DNA of 64,000 bases, taken from the NCBI RefSeq assembly GCF_017565645.3, contig NZ_CP086136.1, positions 2,246,001 through 2,310,000 of the forward strand, read 5' to 3'. Under the pieces are notes generated by a model, which saw nothing but the letters and a program-made list of their open reading frames with translations, was not told the origin of the DNA and did no database searches. The stretch is from Bradyrhizobium barranii subsp. barranii. Its GTDB lineage: Bacteria > Pseudomonadota > Alphaproteobacteria > Rhizobiales > Xanthobacteraceae. Shown here one piece after another: positions 9,774-18,719 of the stretch. A program made the translations under genes and the position numbers. Positions within the stretch are counted from its first letter, which is position 1; each line of letters starts with the position of its first letter.

Positions 9774-10892
9774 TTAAGACAGCCGTGCGATCACCGCAAC
9801 CGGGCCGCCGCCCGCCGGCCCCTGATGCTCGGCGCCGCCGGAGACATAGACCGCGCCGGTGCCGGCAAGGCCTGCGATCAGGCCGCCGACGGCTGCGCGG
9901 GCGTGGCGCGTCGAGCTGATGTCGGTATCCTCCAGCATGGTGTGGCGGAAGCCGCGCACGCTGCCATCAGGCGAGGCCTCGGCCTTGGCGAATATATTGA
10001 CGAGCTCGCGGTCCTCGGTGGCTAGCGGCGCGACGCCAAGCCCAACACCAAGGCCAACACATTTCAACGCCGACACCACCGCCGGAGCATCGATCGCATC
10101 GTTCATCACGGCGTGGCCGATCTCGAACTCGCTAGCTGAAGACGCCGAGTTGCCGAGCACGATGATGACGTTGTGCATCAGCTCGATCCCAGACGAGGTG
10201 GACGCAACCGACGAGAACAGATCGTAGCGCCGCAGCACGTCGTCGTCGCCAACATCGGAAGCGATCTCGCCGAGCGCGACCGCGACCCCAAGCGCGGAGG
10301 CGCCGCGCGAATAGGCCATCGAGCTGTAGGCGCTGGTCGTGGCCGTCTTGTTGCCGCGCGCGTTTGCCGCTTCGACGCGGTCGCTGGTGAGCAGCGGGCA
10401 TTTGATCTGCACGAAATGGACGTCAGCGGGATCGGTGATGCCGGCATCCGCCATCGCGGCAGTCACCGCCTTGGCCGTTTCCATGATCTGTGCGGAGCGG
10501 CCGATCTCTTCGGGGAGGAAGTCCCGCGTGTGCGCCATGCCGATGCTCAAGCGCTTGCCGGACATGCCTGCCGGGCGCTCAGCCTGGCGCCGCGTGAACA
10601 CCGTGATATGCGGGCTGAGCACGCCTTCGGTGCCGCCCGACATCACGAAGGCGATGCGCTGCTCGACTGCCTCTGGCGAAAGGCCGAGTTCTGGCGCCAG
10701 CGCGGTGCACAACGCTGCAACGGCATACTCCCGCGTAAAATCGTTGACGCCGCCATTGCCTTCGGTCTTGCCGAGGATGGCCAAAATCGTTGTCGGGTCG
10801 ATCGCGCCGGAGCCGATCATGGCCATGAGGCCGGAGACGTCGCCGGGGCCGGTGGTGGCGACCCTGAAGACGCCGACCGATGCTGTCCGCAT
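9774..10892 (-). CDS. Ring-opening amidohydrolase (cyanuric acid hydrolase / barbiturase family)
   Basis: The protein (372 residues from the ATG at 10892, preceded by GAGGA) belongs to the small family of AtzD/TrzD and barbiturase, which open cyanuric acid or barbituric acid rings. The fold has three related domains, each giving one Lys and one Ser to the active site. All are visible: K42 in LGKTEGNGG with S85 in VMSGGTEG; K164 in VQIKCPLLT with a serine in SMAYSRGASALGVA; and K303 in FAKAEASPDG with S351 in YVSGGAEHQGPAGGG. The C-terminal glycine-rich loop is typical. Which ring is used cannot be settled by eye. An amidase gene follows on the same strand. Confidence 0.9.
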   Translation of the reverse strand: MRTASVGVFRVATTGPGDVSGLMAMIGSGAIDPTTILAILGKTEGNGGVNDFTREYAVAALCTALAPELGLSPEAVEQRIAFVMSGGTEGVLSPHITVFTRRQAERPAGMSGKRLSIGMAHTRDFLPEEIGRSAQIMETAKAVTAAMADAGITDPADVHFVQIKCPLLTSDRVEAANARGNKTATTSAYSSMAYSRGASALGVAVALGEIASDVGDDDVLRRYDLFSSVASTSSGIELMHNVIIVLGNSASSASEFEIGHAVMNDAIDAPAVVSALKCVGLGVGLGVAPLATEDRELVNIFAKAEASPDGSVRGFRHTMLEDTDISSTRHARAAVGGLIAGLAGTGAVYVSGGAEHQGPAGGGPVAVIARLS

Positions 10893-11140
10893 TGCAGTCC
10901 TCGTGTGGAGTTCGGTGGTCCGGCGGGTCAACCAGCCGTGGAACGGAGGCGCATGTCAAGGCGCAAGCGGGGGTGCAGGCACCCACGAATGTGGCGAGAT
11001 CGCATCCGGTTCAACAAAAAAATCCTCTGTCGACGGTTGCGCGCCGCACCTTGATGAATCAACCTCGGTTGGTCCATAAGCGGCGTCCCGCTGCCGGTGG
11101 TTCGCCCCCGCGTCGCGTGCTTGGATAGAGGGATTCTCGC

Positions 11141-13477
11141 GTGGCAAATATCAACCAGAAAATTGCGCAGGAGCTTGGGGTACGGGCGGAGCAGGTCGAG
11201 GCGACGGTGACGTTGCTCGACGGCGGCGCCACGGTTCCCTTCATCGCCCGCTACCGCAAGGAAGCAACCGGTGCGCTCGACGACGCGCAATTGCGCACCC
11301 TGGAGGAGCGCCTGGGCTATTTGCGCGAGCTCGAAGACCGCCGCAAAGCGATCCTCGAATCGGTCCGCGAGCAGGGCAAGCTCGATGCCGCGCTCGAAGC
11401 CTCCATTCTCGCCGCCGACAGCAAGGCGCGTCTGGAAGACATCTACCTGCCGTTCAAGCCGAAGCGCCGCACCAAGGCCGAGATCGCCAAGGAAGCCGGG
11501 CTCGAGCCGCTCGCCAATCAGCTGATGGCGGAGTCGGGCAACGATCCGAAGGTCGTGGCCGAAACCTTCATCAATGCTGAGAAGGGCGTGGCCGATGCCG
11601 CTGCCGCGCTCGATGGCGCCCGCGCCATCCTGGTCGAGCGCTTCGACGAGGACGCCGACCTGATCGGTGCTTTGCGCGAGGAGGTGTGGACCAACGCGCG
11701 CATGGCCTCTAAGGTGCGCGACGGCAAGAAGACCGAGGGCGAGAAGTTCGCCGACTATTTCGAGTTCTCCGAGCCGCTGACGAAGCTCCCGTCGCACCGC
11801 ATCCTCGCGATGTTTCGCGGCGAGAAGGAAGAGATCCTCGATCTCCAGATCCAGGCTGAGGCCGAAGCGCCGCCGCCGGGCGTGCCGAGCGCTTATGAAT
11901 TGAAGATCATGAAGCGGTTCGGCATCGCCGACCTCAAGCGCGCCGGCGACCGCTGGCTGATCGATACCGTGCGCTGGGCCTGGCGTACCAAGATCCAGGT
12001 GCATCTCAACATCGACCTGCGCATGCGGCTGTGGAATGCGGCCGAGACCGAGGCCGTGCGCGTCTTCGCCTCCAATTTGCGCGACCTGCTGCTCGCGGCA
12101 CCCGCCGGCACCCGCGTCACCATGGGCCTCGATCCCGGTTATCGCACCGGCGTCAAGGTCGCCGTCACCGACGCGACCGGCAAGGTGGTCGATACCGCAG
12201 TGATCTATCCGCACGAGCCGCAGCGGCAGTGGAACGAGGCGCTCGCGATCCTCGGCAAGCTTGCCCTGAAGCATCGTGTCGAGCTGATCGCGATCGGCAA
12301 CGGCACCGCCTCGCGTGAAACCGACAAGCTCGCAGGCGATCTCGTCAAGGGCCTGGCCGAGCTGAAGATGACCAAGATCGTGGTGTCGGAAGCCGGCGCG
12401 TCGGTCTATTCGGCCTCGGCCTTCGCCTCGGAGGAGTTGCCGGGTCTCGACGTCACCCTGCGCGGCGCGGTCTCGATCGCGCGGCGGCTCCAGGATCCGC
12501 TCGCCGAGCTCGTCAAGATCGAGCCCAAGGCGATCGGCGTCGGCCAGTACCAGCACGACCTCGGCCAGGCCAAGCTCGCCAAGTCGCTCGATGCCGTGGT
12601 CGAAGACTGCGTGAACGCGGTCGGCGTTGACGTCAACACCGCCTCGGCACCGCTTCTGGCCCGCGTGTCGGGCGTCGGCTCCGGCCTTGCCTCGAGCATC
12701 GTGGCACACCGCGACGCCAACGGCCCGTTCAAGTCGCGCAAGGCGCTCAAGGACGTGCCGCGGCTCGGGCCGAAGGCGTTCGAGCAGTGTGCCGGCTTCC
12801 TGCGCATCCTCGGCGGCGAGGACCCGCTCGATGCGTCCGGCGTGCATCCGGAAGCCTATCCCGTGGTGCGCCGGATTCTCAGCGCCACCAAGAGTGACAT
12901 CAAGGCACTGATCGGCAGCAGCGAGATCGTGCGTACGCTGAAGCCCAAGGATTTCGTCGACGAGACCTTCGGTCTGCCGACCGTCACCGACATCCTGCGC
13001 GAGCTCGAGAAGCCCGGCCGCGACCCGCGTCCAGCGTTTAAGGCCGCGGTGTTCAAGGAGGGCGTCGAGGAGATCAAGCATCTCCAGAAGGGCATGATCC
13101 TCGAGGGGACCGTGACCAACGTTGCCGCCTTCGGCGCCTTCGTCGATATCGGCGTGCACCAGGACGGCCTGGTTCACATCTCGGCGATGTCCAGGAACTA
13201 CATCAAGGATCCGCGCGAGGTGGTGAAGCCCGGCGACATCGTCAAGGTGAAGGTGCTGGACTTCGAGGTCGCCCGCAAGCGCATCTCGCTGACATTGCGC
13301 CTCGACGACGAGGTCGGCGCCAAGAAGGATGCGCCCGGCATGCAGCGGGACAACAGCTCGCGAAACCCCGCGCGCATGACGTCGTCGGCCCCGCGCAACC
13401 AGGAATCCTCCGGCGGCGGTGCCCTCGCGGAGGCCATGCGCCGCGCAGCCGAGAAGAACGGCGGCAAGCGGGCGTGA
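11141..13477 (+). CDS. tex: Tex family RNA-binding protein
   Basis: Tex is a cytoplasmic nucleic-acid-binding protein that affects transcription and RNA turnover. All parts are present in 778 residues: the helical N-terminus with [16 protein letters not shown], the YqgF-like core beginning [15 protein letters not shown] (about residue 328), and the helix-hairpin-helix region around [20 protein letters not shown] (about 506-525). The S1 domain follows ([28 protein letters not shown] in parts, about 652-680), with a basic tail. The start is GTG at 11141, with GAGGGATT ahead of it. The 248 bases upstream (10893-11140) hold no gene I can support. The tail after the S1 domain (about 60 residues rich in S, R and A) is longer than the minimal family form. 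Confidence 0.95.
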   Translation: MANINQKIAQELGVRAEQVEATVTLLDGGATVPFIARYRKEATGALDDAQLRTLEERLGYLRELEDRRKAILESVREQGKLDAALEASILAADSKARLEDIYLPFKPKRRTKAEIAKEAGLEPLANQLMAESGNDPKVVAETFINAEKGVADAAAALDGARAILVERFDEDADLIGALREEVWTNARMASKVRDGKKTEGEKFADYFEFSEPLTKLPSHRILAMFRGEKEEILDLQIQAEAEAPPPGVPSAYELKIMKRFGIADLKRAGDRWLIDTVRWAWRTKIQVHLNIDLRMRLWNAAETEAVRVFASNLRDLLLAAPAGTRVTMGLDPGYRTGVKVAVTDATGKVVDTAVIYPHEPQRQWNEALAILGKLALKHRVELIAIGNGTASRETDKLAGDLVKGLAELKMTKIVVSEAGASVYSASAFASEELPGLDVTLRGAVSIARRLQDPLAELVKIEPKAIGVGQYQHDLGQAKLAKSLDAVVEDCVNAVGVDVNTASAPLLARVSGVGSGLASSIVAHRDANGPFKSRKALKDVPRLGPKAFEQCAGFLRILGGEDPLDASGVHPEAYPVVRRILSATKSDIKALIGSSEIVRTLKPKDFVDETFGLPTVTDILRELEKPGRDPRPAFKAAVFKEGVEEIKHLQKGMILEGTVTNVAAFGAFVDIGVHQDGLVHISAMSRNYIKDPREVVKPGDIVKVKVLDFEVARKRISLTLRLDDEVGAKKDAPGMQRDNSSRNPARMTSSAPRNQESSGGGALAEAMRRAAEKNGGKRA

Positions 13478-13485
13478 TATTTTAA

Positions 13486-13685
13486 CCTCTCCCCGCTCTT
13501 TGCGGGGAGAGGCCGGATCGCGCCAGCGATCCGGGTGAGGGGCAAGGCATGCGGCTGACCAGATCAAAGGTCCCTCCGGCTCGTAACTTGACGGTGCACG
13601 GGACAAGCGTTGCGATCACTTTTTAGATCGCATTCGCGGACGCAGCCCCTCACCCCACCTTCTCGCCGTCAGAGCGGGGCGAGGG
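13486..13685. repeat. Palindromic intergenic repeat, family A copy 2
   Basis: The left arm CCTCTCCCCGCTC...GCGGGGAGAGG with GGTGAGGGGC and the right arm CCCCTCACCCC...GAGCGGGGCGAGGG form inverted halves around a 60-base centre. It begins nine bases after the tex stop codon and may act in transcript ending. Nothing else is visible between 13478 and 13819. Confidence 0.78.
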
Positions 13686-13819
13686 AGCGAAAGAGCGTTC
13701 GTCCCTAACACCTGCGTCAGAATCTGGCGCGGTTGTAAGTTGAAGGTGCCTGTCCCTTCCTCTCATCTGATCCTCCTCGCGCGGCAGAAAGATCGCCGCG
13801 CAGCACGGAGGATGCTTCG

Positions 13820-14386
13820 ATGGACAACAGGCTTCTCAAAGGCGTCACTGCGGTGACGCTCGCCGCAATGATGGCGCTCGCTTCACCTGTGCTTGCCCGT
13901 GGCGGTGGCGGCGGCGGTGGCGGAGGGCATGGCGGTGGTGGCTTTGGCGGTGGCGGCCACGGTGGCTTTGGCGGCGGCGGGCATTTCGGCGGCGGCGGAA
14001 TGCATGCGGGCGGCTTCGGCGGTATGCGCGCGAGTGGTTTCGGTGGCATGGGCGGCGCACGCTTTGCTGGCGGCCCGGGCTTCGGTGGCGCCCGCTTCGC
14101 CGGTTCGCCAATGGCCGCCCGTGGTGCCATGGGGCCGCGCTTTGTCGGTGCACCATTGGCGACCCGCGCCGCTTTCGGCCCGCGGTTTGCTGGCCCGGGC
14201 TGGCACGGCAGGCCGTTCATTGGCCGCCATGCCTTCTTCCACCGTCACCGCTTCAACCGGTTCGCTTTCGTCGGCGCGCCGTTCTTCTATGCCAACTATG
14301 CCAACTATTACGACGATGGTTGCTGGCGCAGGAGCTTGACGCCCTATGGATGGCAATGGGTCAATGTGTGCGGAGACTATTGGTAG
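13820..14386 (+). CDS. Secreted glycine-rich protein
   Basis: The start at 13820 follows GGAGGATG. Residues 1-26 form a classic signal peptide (KGVTAVTLAAMMALASPVLA, then cleavage). The mature part is a glycine-rich tract with GGGGHGG and GGFGGM repeats, then Met/Ala/Arg/Phe-rich repeats of the type GARFAG and GPRFVG. A conserved-looking end with two cysteines follows (DDGCWRRSLTPYGWQWVNVCGDYW in parts). Such proteins are common in Bradyrhizobium envelopes, with no known function. The C-terminal CW...VCGDYW module is shared by many short secreted rhizobial proteins, which I recall but cannot test here. The gene stands alone. Confidence 0.85.
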   Translation: MDNRLLKGVTAVTLAAMMALASPVLARGGGGGGGGGHGGGGFGGGGHGGFGGGGHFGGGGMHAGGFGGMRASGFGGMGGARFAGGPGFGGARFAGSPMAARGAMGPRFVGAPLATRAAFGPRFAGPGWHGRPFIGRHAFFHRHRFNRFAFVGAPFFYANYANYYDDGCWRRSLTPYGWQWVNVCGDYW

Positions 14387-14486
14387 TCGCATCGCGGTAC
14401 CGCACCATTGTCGCGATCGCCACCGGGCGGTTCCGCTCAGCCCCGGAACGGGATAGTCTGGTGGCGATCGTCGCGCGGAGTTTTGC

Positions 14487-15179
14487 ATGACCGGAGGTCA
14501 CCGCCGCATCCTGGTCGTCGAGGACGATCCGGAAACCGCAGGCCAGCTCGTCGAGGAACTGACCACCTCGGGCTACGACGTCGATCTTGCCGCGACAGGT
14601 CGTGAAGCTCTGAGCCACGGCGTCGCCCGCGACTACGCCGTGATCACCATCGATCGCATGCTGCCCGACATCGACGGCATCACCGTGATGCGCCAGTTGC
14701 GCGACGACGGCATCGCCGCACCCTTCCTGATCATCTCCGCGCTCGGCGAGGTCGACGACCGCGTGCGCGGTTTGCGCGCCGGCGGCGATGACTATCTCGT
14801 CAAGCCGTTCTCCTTCGTCGAGCTGCTGGCGCGCCTCGAGGCGCTCGGCCGCCGCAGCGAGACCGTCGCCAAGGAAACGATTTTGCGGGTCGGCGATCTC
14901 GCCATCGACCTGATCGCGCGCAACGCCAGCCGGCGCGGCCGGAAAATTCCGCTGCTGCCGCGCGAGTTTCAGCTGCTCGAATATCTCGTCCGCAACGAGG
15001 GCCGCGTCGTCTCCCGGGCGATGCTGCTCCAGCATGTCTGGGACCTGCATTTCGACCCCTCCACCAACATCATTGACGTCTATGTCGGGCGGGTCCGACG
15101 CAAGGTCGACGACGCCCAAGCCTATCCGCTGATCCATACCATCCGCGGCATCGGATATTGCATCCGTGCTCCTGGCTAA
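14487..15179 (+). CDS. OmpR-family two-component response regulator
   Basis: The 230-residue protein has a receiver domain (VVEDDPETAG; phosphoacceptor aspartate in ITIDRMLPDIDG at about residue 57; switch residue S in LIISALGE; K in YLVKPFSF). A winged-helix DNA-binding domain follows (about 135-228, with RNEGRVVSRAMLLQHVWD and IDVYVGRVRRKVDD). The histidine kinase gene begins 14 bases before the stop, so the two are translationally coupled. The regulated genes are not evident; the adjacent genes are a glycine-rich secreted protein and convergent regulators. The overall form resembles the copper/metal or envelope-stress OmpR groups, but that is not decisive. Confidence 0.93.
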   Translation: MTGGHRRILVVEDDPETAGQLVEELTTSGYDVDLAATGREALSHGVARDYAVITIDRMLPDIDGITVMRQLRDDGIAAPFLIISALGEVDDRVRGLRAGGDDYLVKPFSFVELLARLEALGRRSETVAKETILRVGDLAIDLIARNASRRGRKIPLLPREFQLLEYLVRNEGRVVSRAMLLQHVWDLHFDPSTNIIDVYVGRVRRKVDDAQAYPLIHTIRGIGYCIRAPG

Positions 15180-16242
15180 GACGCTCCGCTCCTCCACCTT
15201 CCGTCTGGCGCTGATCGCGATCGCGACGTTCGGGCTGATCGTCGCGGCGATCATGGCCTATGTCTATTTCGGCACGATTGCCTATGTGCAGGGCCGGGTC
15301 GGCGACGCCGGCGATCACAGCGGCTTCACCGCGATGATCGAGCTCGCGATGGTCGCCGTCGCCGTGCTGCTGGCCGTGCTGGCCGGGGTCGCGGCCGTGC
15401 TGGTGACGCGGCGCACGGTCGGACGGATCGAGGAGATCAATGCGACCAGCCGCGCCATCATGCTGTCGGGGCTCGACCGGCGCATTCCCTTGCGCGGCAG
15501 TCACGACGAGTGGGACCGCGTCGCCGAAAACCTCAATCAGATGCTCGACCGCATCGAGACGCTGATGGGTGAGGTCAAGCAGGTCAGCGACAACGTCGCC
15601 CACGATCTGCGCACGCCGCTGACGCGCATGCGCGGCCGGCTGGAAAAGGCCTATCACACCCCGCGAAATGGCGAGGCCGATGCGACGCTGATTGGCGATA
15701 CCATCGCCGATCTCGATTCGGTGCTCGGGATGTTCGCTTCCATCACGCGGATCTCGGAGATCGAGACTCGCGCCCGCCGGAGTGCGTTTCGCAAGCTCGA
15801 TCTCGCTGAAATTGCCGGCGAGGTCGTCGAGCTCTACGACGCCGCGGCCGAGCAGGTCGCGACCCGCCTCAGCCTTGACGGCGACCGCGAGGTGGCAATT
15901 ACGGGGGACCGCGACCTGCTGTTCGACGCCATCGCCAATCTGGTCGACAACGCGATCAAGCACGGCCGCGCGGGCGGGCAGGTCACGGTGACCTGTCGCA
16001 GCGCCGGCGCCGGGGCGGTGATCGCGATCGCCGACGATGGTCCGGGCATTCCCACCGGAGAGCGCGATCACGTCTTCAAGCGCTTCTACCGACTCGAACA
16101 GAGCCGTTACACGCCGGGCAACGGTCTGGGCTTGAGCCTGGTCGCGGCCGTTGCCGGTCTCCATGGCGCCGAGATTGCACTGCACGACAATGCGCCGGGC
16201 CTCACGGTCCGGCTCAGCTTCCCGGCGACATCAGCGCGATAG
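15166..16242 (+). CDS. Sensor histidine kinase (HAMP/HisKA/HATPase)
   Basis: Translation starts at GTG 15166 inside the regulator gene. The 358-residue kinase has two membrane helices (about residues 13-34 and 54-77), with only about 20 residues between them. There is therefore no real periplasmic sensor domain, and sensing probably occurs in the membrane or at its face. A HAMP linker follows (TVGRIEEINATSRAI). Next come the H-box NVAHDLRTPLTRM (phospho-His about residue 147), the N-box LVDNAIKHG, and the G1 and G2 boxes IADDGPGIP and GNGLGLSLV. It is the cognate partner of the preceding OmpR regulator. The signal is unknown. Confidence 0.92.
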   Translation: MLLAKTLRSSTFRLALIAIATFGLIVAAIMAYVYFGTIAYVQGRVGDAGDHSGFTAMIELAMVAVAVLLAVLAGVAAVLVTRRTVGRIEEINATSRAIMLSGLDRRIPLRGSHDEWDRVAENLNQMLDRIETLMGEVKQVSDNVAHDLRTPLTRMRGRLEKAYHTPRNGEADATLIGDTIADLDSVLGMFASITRISEIETRARRSAFRKLDLAEIAGEVVELYDAAAEQVATRLSLDGDREVAITGDRDLLFDAIANLVDNAIKHGRAGGQVTVTCRSAGAGAVIAIADDGPGIPTGERDHVFKRFYRLEQSRYTPGNGLGLSLVAAVAGLHGAEIALHDNAPGLTVRLSFPATSAR

Positions 16243-16254
16243 GAGCTGACGGCG

Positions 16255-16626
16255 TCATAGCTCGATCACGCCGCGGCGTGCCGCATGCGCGACCGCGTCG
16301 GTGCGGCCGGTGGCATCCAGCTTATCGAGCAGCGAGCCGACGTGGAATTTGACCGTGTGCACGGAAATGCCGAGCTGGCGCGCGATCAGCTTGTTGGACG
16401 CGCCTTCCGCCATCAGCGCCAGGACATCGAGCTCGCGCTGTGTCAGTGCGATGTCTTCCGGCATGCTGCGCGGATCGCGGGCCATGATCGTTGCCGTGGC
16501 GGCCTCGCCGGGCGCGGCGAGCCGAAGCCCGGCGATGTTGCCGAGCAGGACCGCCAGGCGATCGGCGAGGGCGGGATCGTCGATCTCCAGGGCGAGCACG
16601 ATCTCGGGCGCGTTGTCCTCGCTCAC
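16255..16626 (-). CDS. Short LuxR-type HTH regulator with truncated receiver-like N-terminus
   Basis: The 123-residue protein ends in a full GerE/LuxR helix-turn-helix (about residues 59-120: LTQRELDVLALMAEGASNKL, then IARQLGISVHTVKFHVGSLL). The first 55 residues resemble only the opening of a receiver domain (IVLALEIDDPALADRLAVLL...IAGLRL). They lack a phosphoacceptor aspartate in the right place, the rest of the receiver and the switch residues. It cannot be a normal response regulator. It starts inside the upstream pseudoprotease gene (ATGA overlap at 16623-16626), so both are probably made together. It converges on the histidine kinase gene with 12 bases between stops. It may regulate its own operon; the target is unknown. 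Confidence 0.85.
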   Translation of the reverse strand: MSEDNAPEIVLALEIDDPALADRLAVLLGNIAGLRLAAPGEAATATIMARDPRSMPEDIALTQRELDVLALMAEGASNKLIARQLGISVHTVKFHVGSLLDKLDATGRTDAVAHAARRGVIEL

Positions 16627-17489
16627 GCCTCGGGCCTCTCGCCGATCGTGACCTTGAAGCTGACCGGCTCGCCGCCGCGGCGCACCGCGACATCGACCAC
16701 CGTGCCGACGCTCGCAGGTCCCAGCGTCCGCGACAGCGCACGCACGCCGGAGAGCTTCTGGTCGTTGACCGCCACGATGACGTCGCCCTGGCGGATGCCG
16801 GCTGCAGCCGAAGGACCGGAATTGTCGACATTCATCACCATCGCGCCGATGCCATCGTCGAGCCGCACCGGCTGGAGCCCGAGGCCGAGATATCCGCGGG
16901 CGATGCGGCCGCGCGTCTCGAGTTGTGCCGCGACCCGCTCGATTGTCGCCGTCGGGATCACCAGGACCCGCCGCGGCCCGAGCACGGCCATGCCGAAGGC
17001 GTCGCCTGATGCATCGAGTGCGAGCCCGCCTTGCTGCGCGAAGCGCAGGCGCACGTCGAGCTCGATACGCGCATCGATGTCGCCGCCGCGCAAGGAGCGC
17101 CAGCTCTTGCCGGACAGTGATACCATGCCGAGCGCCGCGCTCGGCGCATCGCGATCGGTGGCGACGACGACCGACAGCGTGCCGAGGGGCGGAACGGTCG
17201 CGGCCAGCTTGACCGGCGCAAGACTGGCATCGGTGCGCAACAGCGCGATGTCGGTCGTATGGTCGCGGCCGACGATTGTGGCGGCAGCATTGCTGCCGTC
17301 GGGGAGGCTGATCTGGATATCGCCCTCATCGGCCAGCGCTTCGTCCGCGGTGACGATCAAGCCGGGTTTCCAGACGAAGCCGGTGGCGCGGGAGCGATGC
17401 GAATGCACGGCGACGACGGATGGCGCGGTGCGCGTCACGACATCCGCGAGCGCGGACGAAAGGGACGACAGAGGAGTGGGGTCGGTCAT
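16623..17489 (-). CDS. HtrA/DegP-like pseudoprotease with PDZ domain, apparently cytoplasmic
   Basis: The 288-residue protein aligns over its length with the trypsin-like plus PDZ arrangement of HtrA proteases, but its catalytic residues are lost. In GLIVTADEALAD (43-54) the position of the catalytic His is E50. In the Asp motif GRDHTTDIALL the acid D80 is kept. In FAQQGGLALD (150-159) the nucleophilic Ser position is Q153. The PDZ domain (about 199-282) has an intact carboxylate loop GYLGLGLQPV and the GIRQGDVIVAVNDQ turn. No signal peptide or membrane segment precedes the protease-like domain, unlike periplasmic DegP. It overlaps the LuxR-type gene by four bases. A binding or sensing role is my inference. 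Confidence 0.85.
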   Translation of the reverse strand: MTDPTPLSSLSSALADVVTRTAPSVVAVHSHRSRATGFVWKPGLIVTADEALADEGDIQISLPDGSNAAATIVGRDHTTDIALLRTDASLAPVKLAATVPPLGTLSVVVATDRDAPSAALGMVSLSGKSWRSLRGGDIDARIELDVRLRFAQQGGLALDASGDAFGMAVLGPRRVLVIPTATIERVAAQLETRGRIARGYLGLGLQPVRLDDGIGAMVMNVDNSGPSAAAGIRQGDVIVAVNDQKLSGVRALSRTLGPASVGTVVDVAVRRGGEPVSFKVTIGERPEA

Positions 17490-17689
17490 GGAAGGCTCCT
17501 GTAAATTGTCCTCAATCTGGGATGTCGCGGGCGATAGCGAAACTGGCCGGGTGGCCAGGACAGACGGGGCGGACCGGCTTCCGCAGGACTACGGCCGACG
17601 AACATGTGATTGGGAGGCGCTCACGGGAACGTGTAGCAATCCAGGAATTGCACTGTACGACCTCCAGCGTTTCCAGCGAGCCCCGACCG

Positions 17690-18655
17690 ATGACCGTCGA
17701 CCTCACCCGCCGCACCCTGCTTCAACTCGCCGGTGCGACCTCGCTCGCGATGGCGGCCGCCGCCGCCGCTCGGGCCGAGGGCATGCCGCAAGGCGGTGGG
17801 CCGACCTATGCCAGCCGCACGCCGATGCGGGTGGGCATGGTGACGCTCCGGGTCAAGAACCTCGACAAGGCCGCGGACTACTACCGCGACGTGATCGGGC
17901 TGACCGTGATGGAGCGCTCCGCGACCGCCGCGACGCTCGGCACGGCCGGCATCACGCTGCTCGTGCTGGAAGCCCGTCCCGAGGCCGCGATCGAGCCGCG
18001 CAATGCCGCGGGCCTCTACCACACCGCCTTCCTGATGCCGTCGCGAAAAGATCTCGCGCGCTGGCTGGTGCACGCAGCCTCGCATCGCGTGCCGCTGTCG
18101 GGCTTCGCCGATCATCTCGTCAGCGAATCCGTCTATCTCGACGACCCCGAAGGCAACGGCATCGAGGTCTATGCCGACCGCGATCCCTCGCAATGGCAGT
18201 GGAGCGAGGGCAGCGTGAAGATGGCGAGCGACGAGCTCAACATCCCTGACCTCTTGTCTCTCACCAACACGCGCGTCACAGACTATGCCAAGGCGCCGGA
18301 CGGTCTGCGCGTCGGCCACATGCATCTGCGCGTCGGCGATCTCGCCGAGGCCGAACGGTTCTATCACGGCGCTGTCGGCCTCGATCCGACCCGCCGCCGT
18401 GGCGGCGCCGCGTTCCTGTCGTCGGGCCGCTATCACCATCACCTCGGCATGAACGTCTGGCAGAGCCAGGGGGCCGGCCAACGTGACGATCAGACGACGG
18501 GGCTTGCCTGGTTCTCGCTGGTGATGGCGAAGCAGGACATTCTCGCCGCGCAGGAGGAACGCCTGCGCAAAGGCGGTGCGCAGGTCACAGCGCTCGCCAA
18601 CGGTCTGGAGGCCGTCGATCCCTGGGGCACGCGGGTGCGCCTGATCAGGGTTTGA
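17690..18655 (+). CDS. Tat-exported VOC-family protein (catechol 2,3-dioxygenase/CatE-like)
   Basis: I place the start at ATG 17690, because residues 6-31 then form a Tat signal ([10 protein letters not shown], a hydrophobic run, AARAEG). The frame is open further upstream without family sequence. The mature 290 residues hold two vicinal-oxygen-chelate modules. The first begins [20 protein letters not shown] and ends [18 protein letters not shown]; the second begins [20 protein letters not shown]. Metal-ligand candidates are H in GLYHTAFL, E in GIEVY, and H in GHMHLR. The closest known type is CatE of bacilli, a ring-cleaving dioxygenase in the cytoplasm. A Tat-exported version is odd, and its substrate is unknown. 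Confidence 0.82.
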   Translation: MTVDLTRRTLLQLAGATSLAMAAAAAARAEGMPQGGGPTYASRTPMRVGMVTLRVKNLDKAADYYRDVIGLTVMERSATAATLGTAGITLLVLEARPEAAIEPRNAAGLYHTAFLMPSRKDLARWLVHAASHRVPLSGFADHLVSESVYLDDPEGNGIEVYADRDPSQWQWSEGSVKMASDELNIPDLLSLTNTRVTDYAKAPDGLRVGHMHLRVGDLAEAERFYHGAVGLDPTRRRGGAAFLSSGRYHHHLGMNVWQSQGAGQRDDQTTGLAWFSLVMAKQDILAAQEERLRKGGAQVTALANGLEAVDPWGTRVRLIRV

Positions 18656-18719
18656 TCGCCGGCGCGGGCATTGCTATGACCGGTCAGGCGCTAGCCAATT
18701 TTCCGGGGTTCAGCCTGAC

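Noticed and set aside
10928..13606. Minus-strand open frame of 892 codons across tex
   Set aside because: It lies antisense to a complete, motif-rich tex gene; the translation is rich in Arg, His, Asp and Leu without family motifs, as expected of the mirror of a high-GC gene.
13717..14220. Proline-rich minus-strand frame opposite the glycine-rich protein
   Set aside because: A poly-Pro pattern is the necessary mirror of the poly-Gly codons; the plus strand has signal peptide and ribosome site.
16255..16626. LuxR-type gene as an ordinary response regulator of the neighbouring histidine kinase
   Set aside because: It lacks a phosphoacceptor aspartate and most of the receiver; the kinase already has an overlapping OmpR partner.
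16285..18249. Plus-strand open frame of 654 codons over the LuxR/pseudoprotease pair and the VOC gene start
   Set aside because: It is antisense to two genes with clear motifs and out of frame with the VOC gene.
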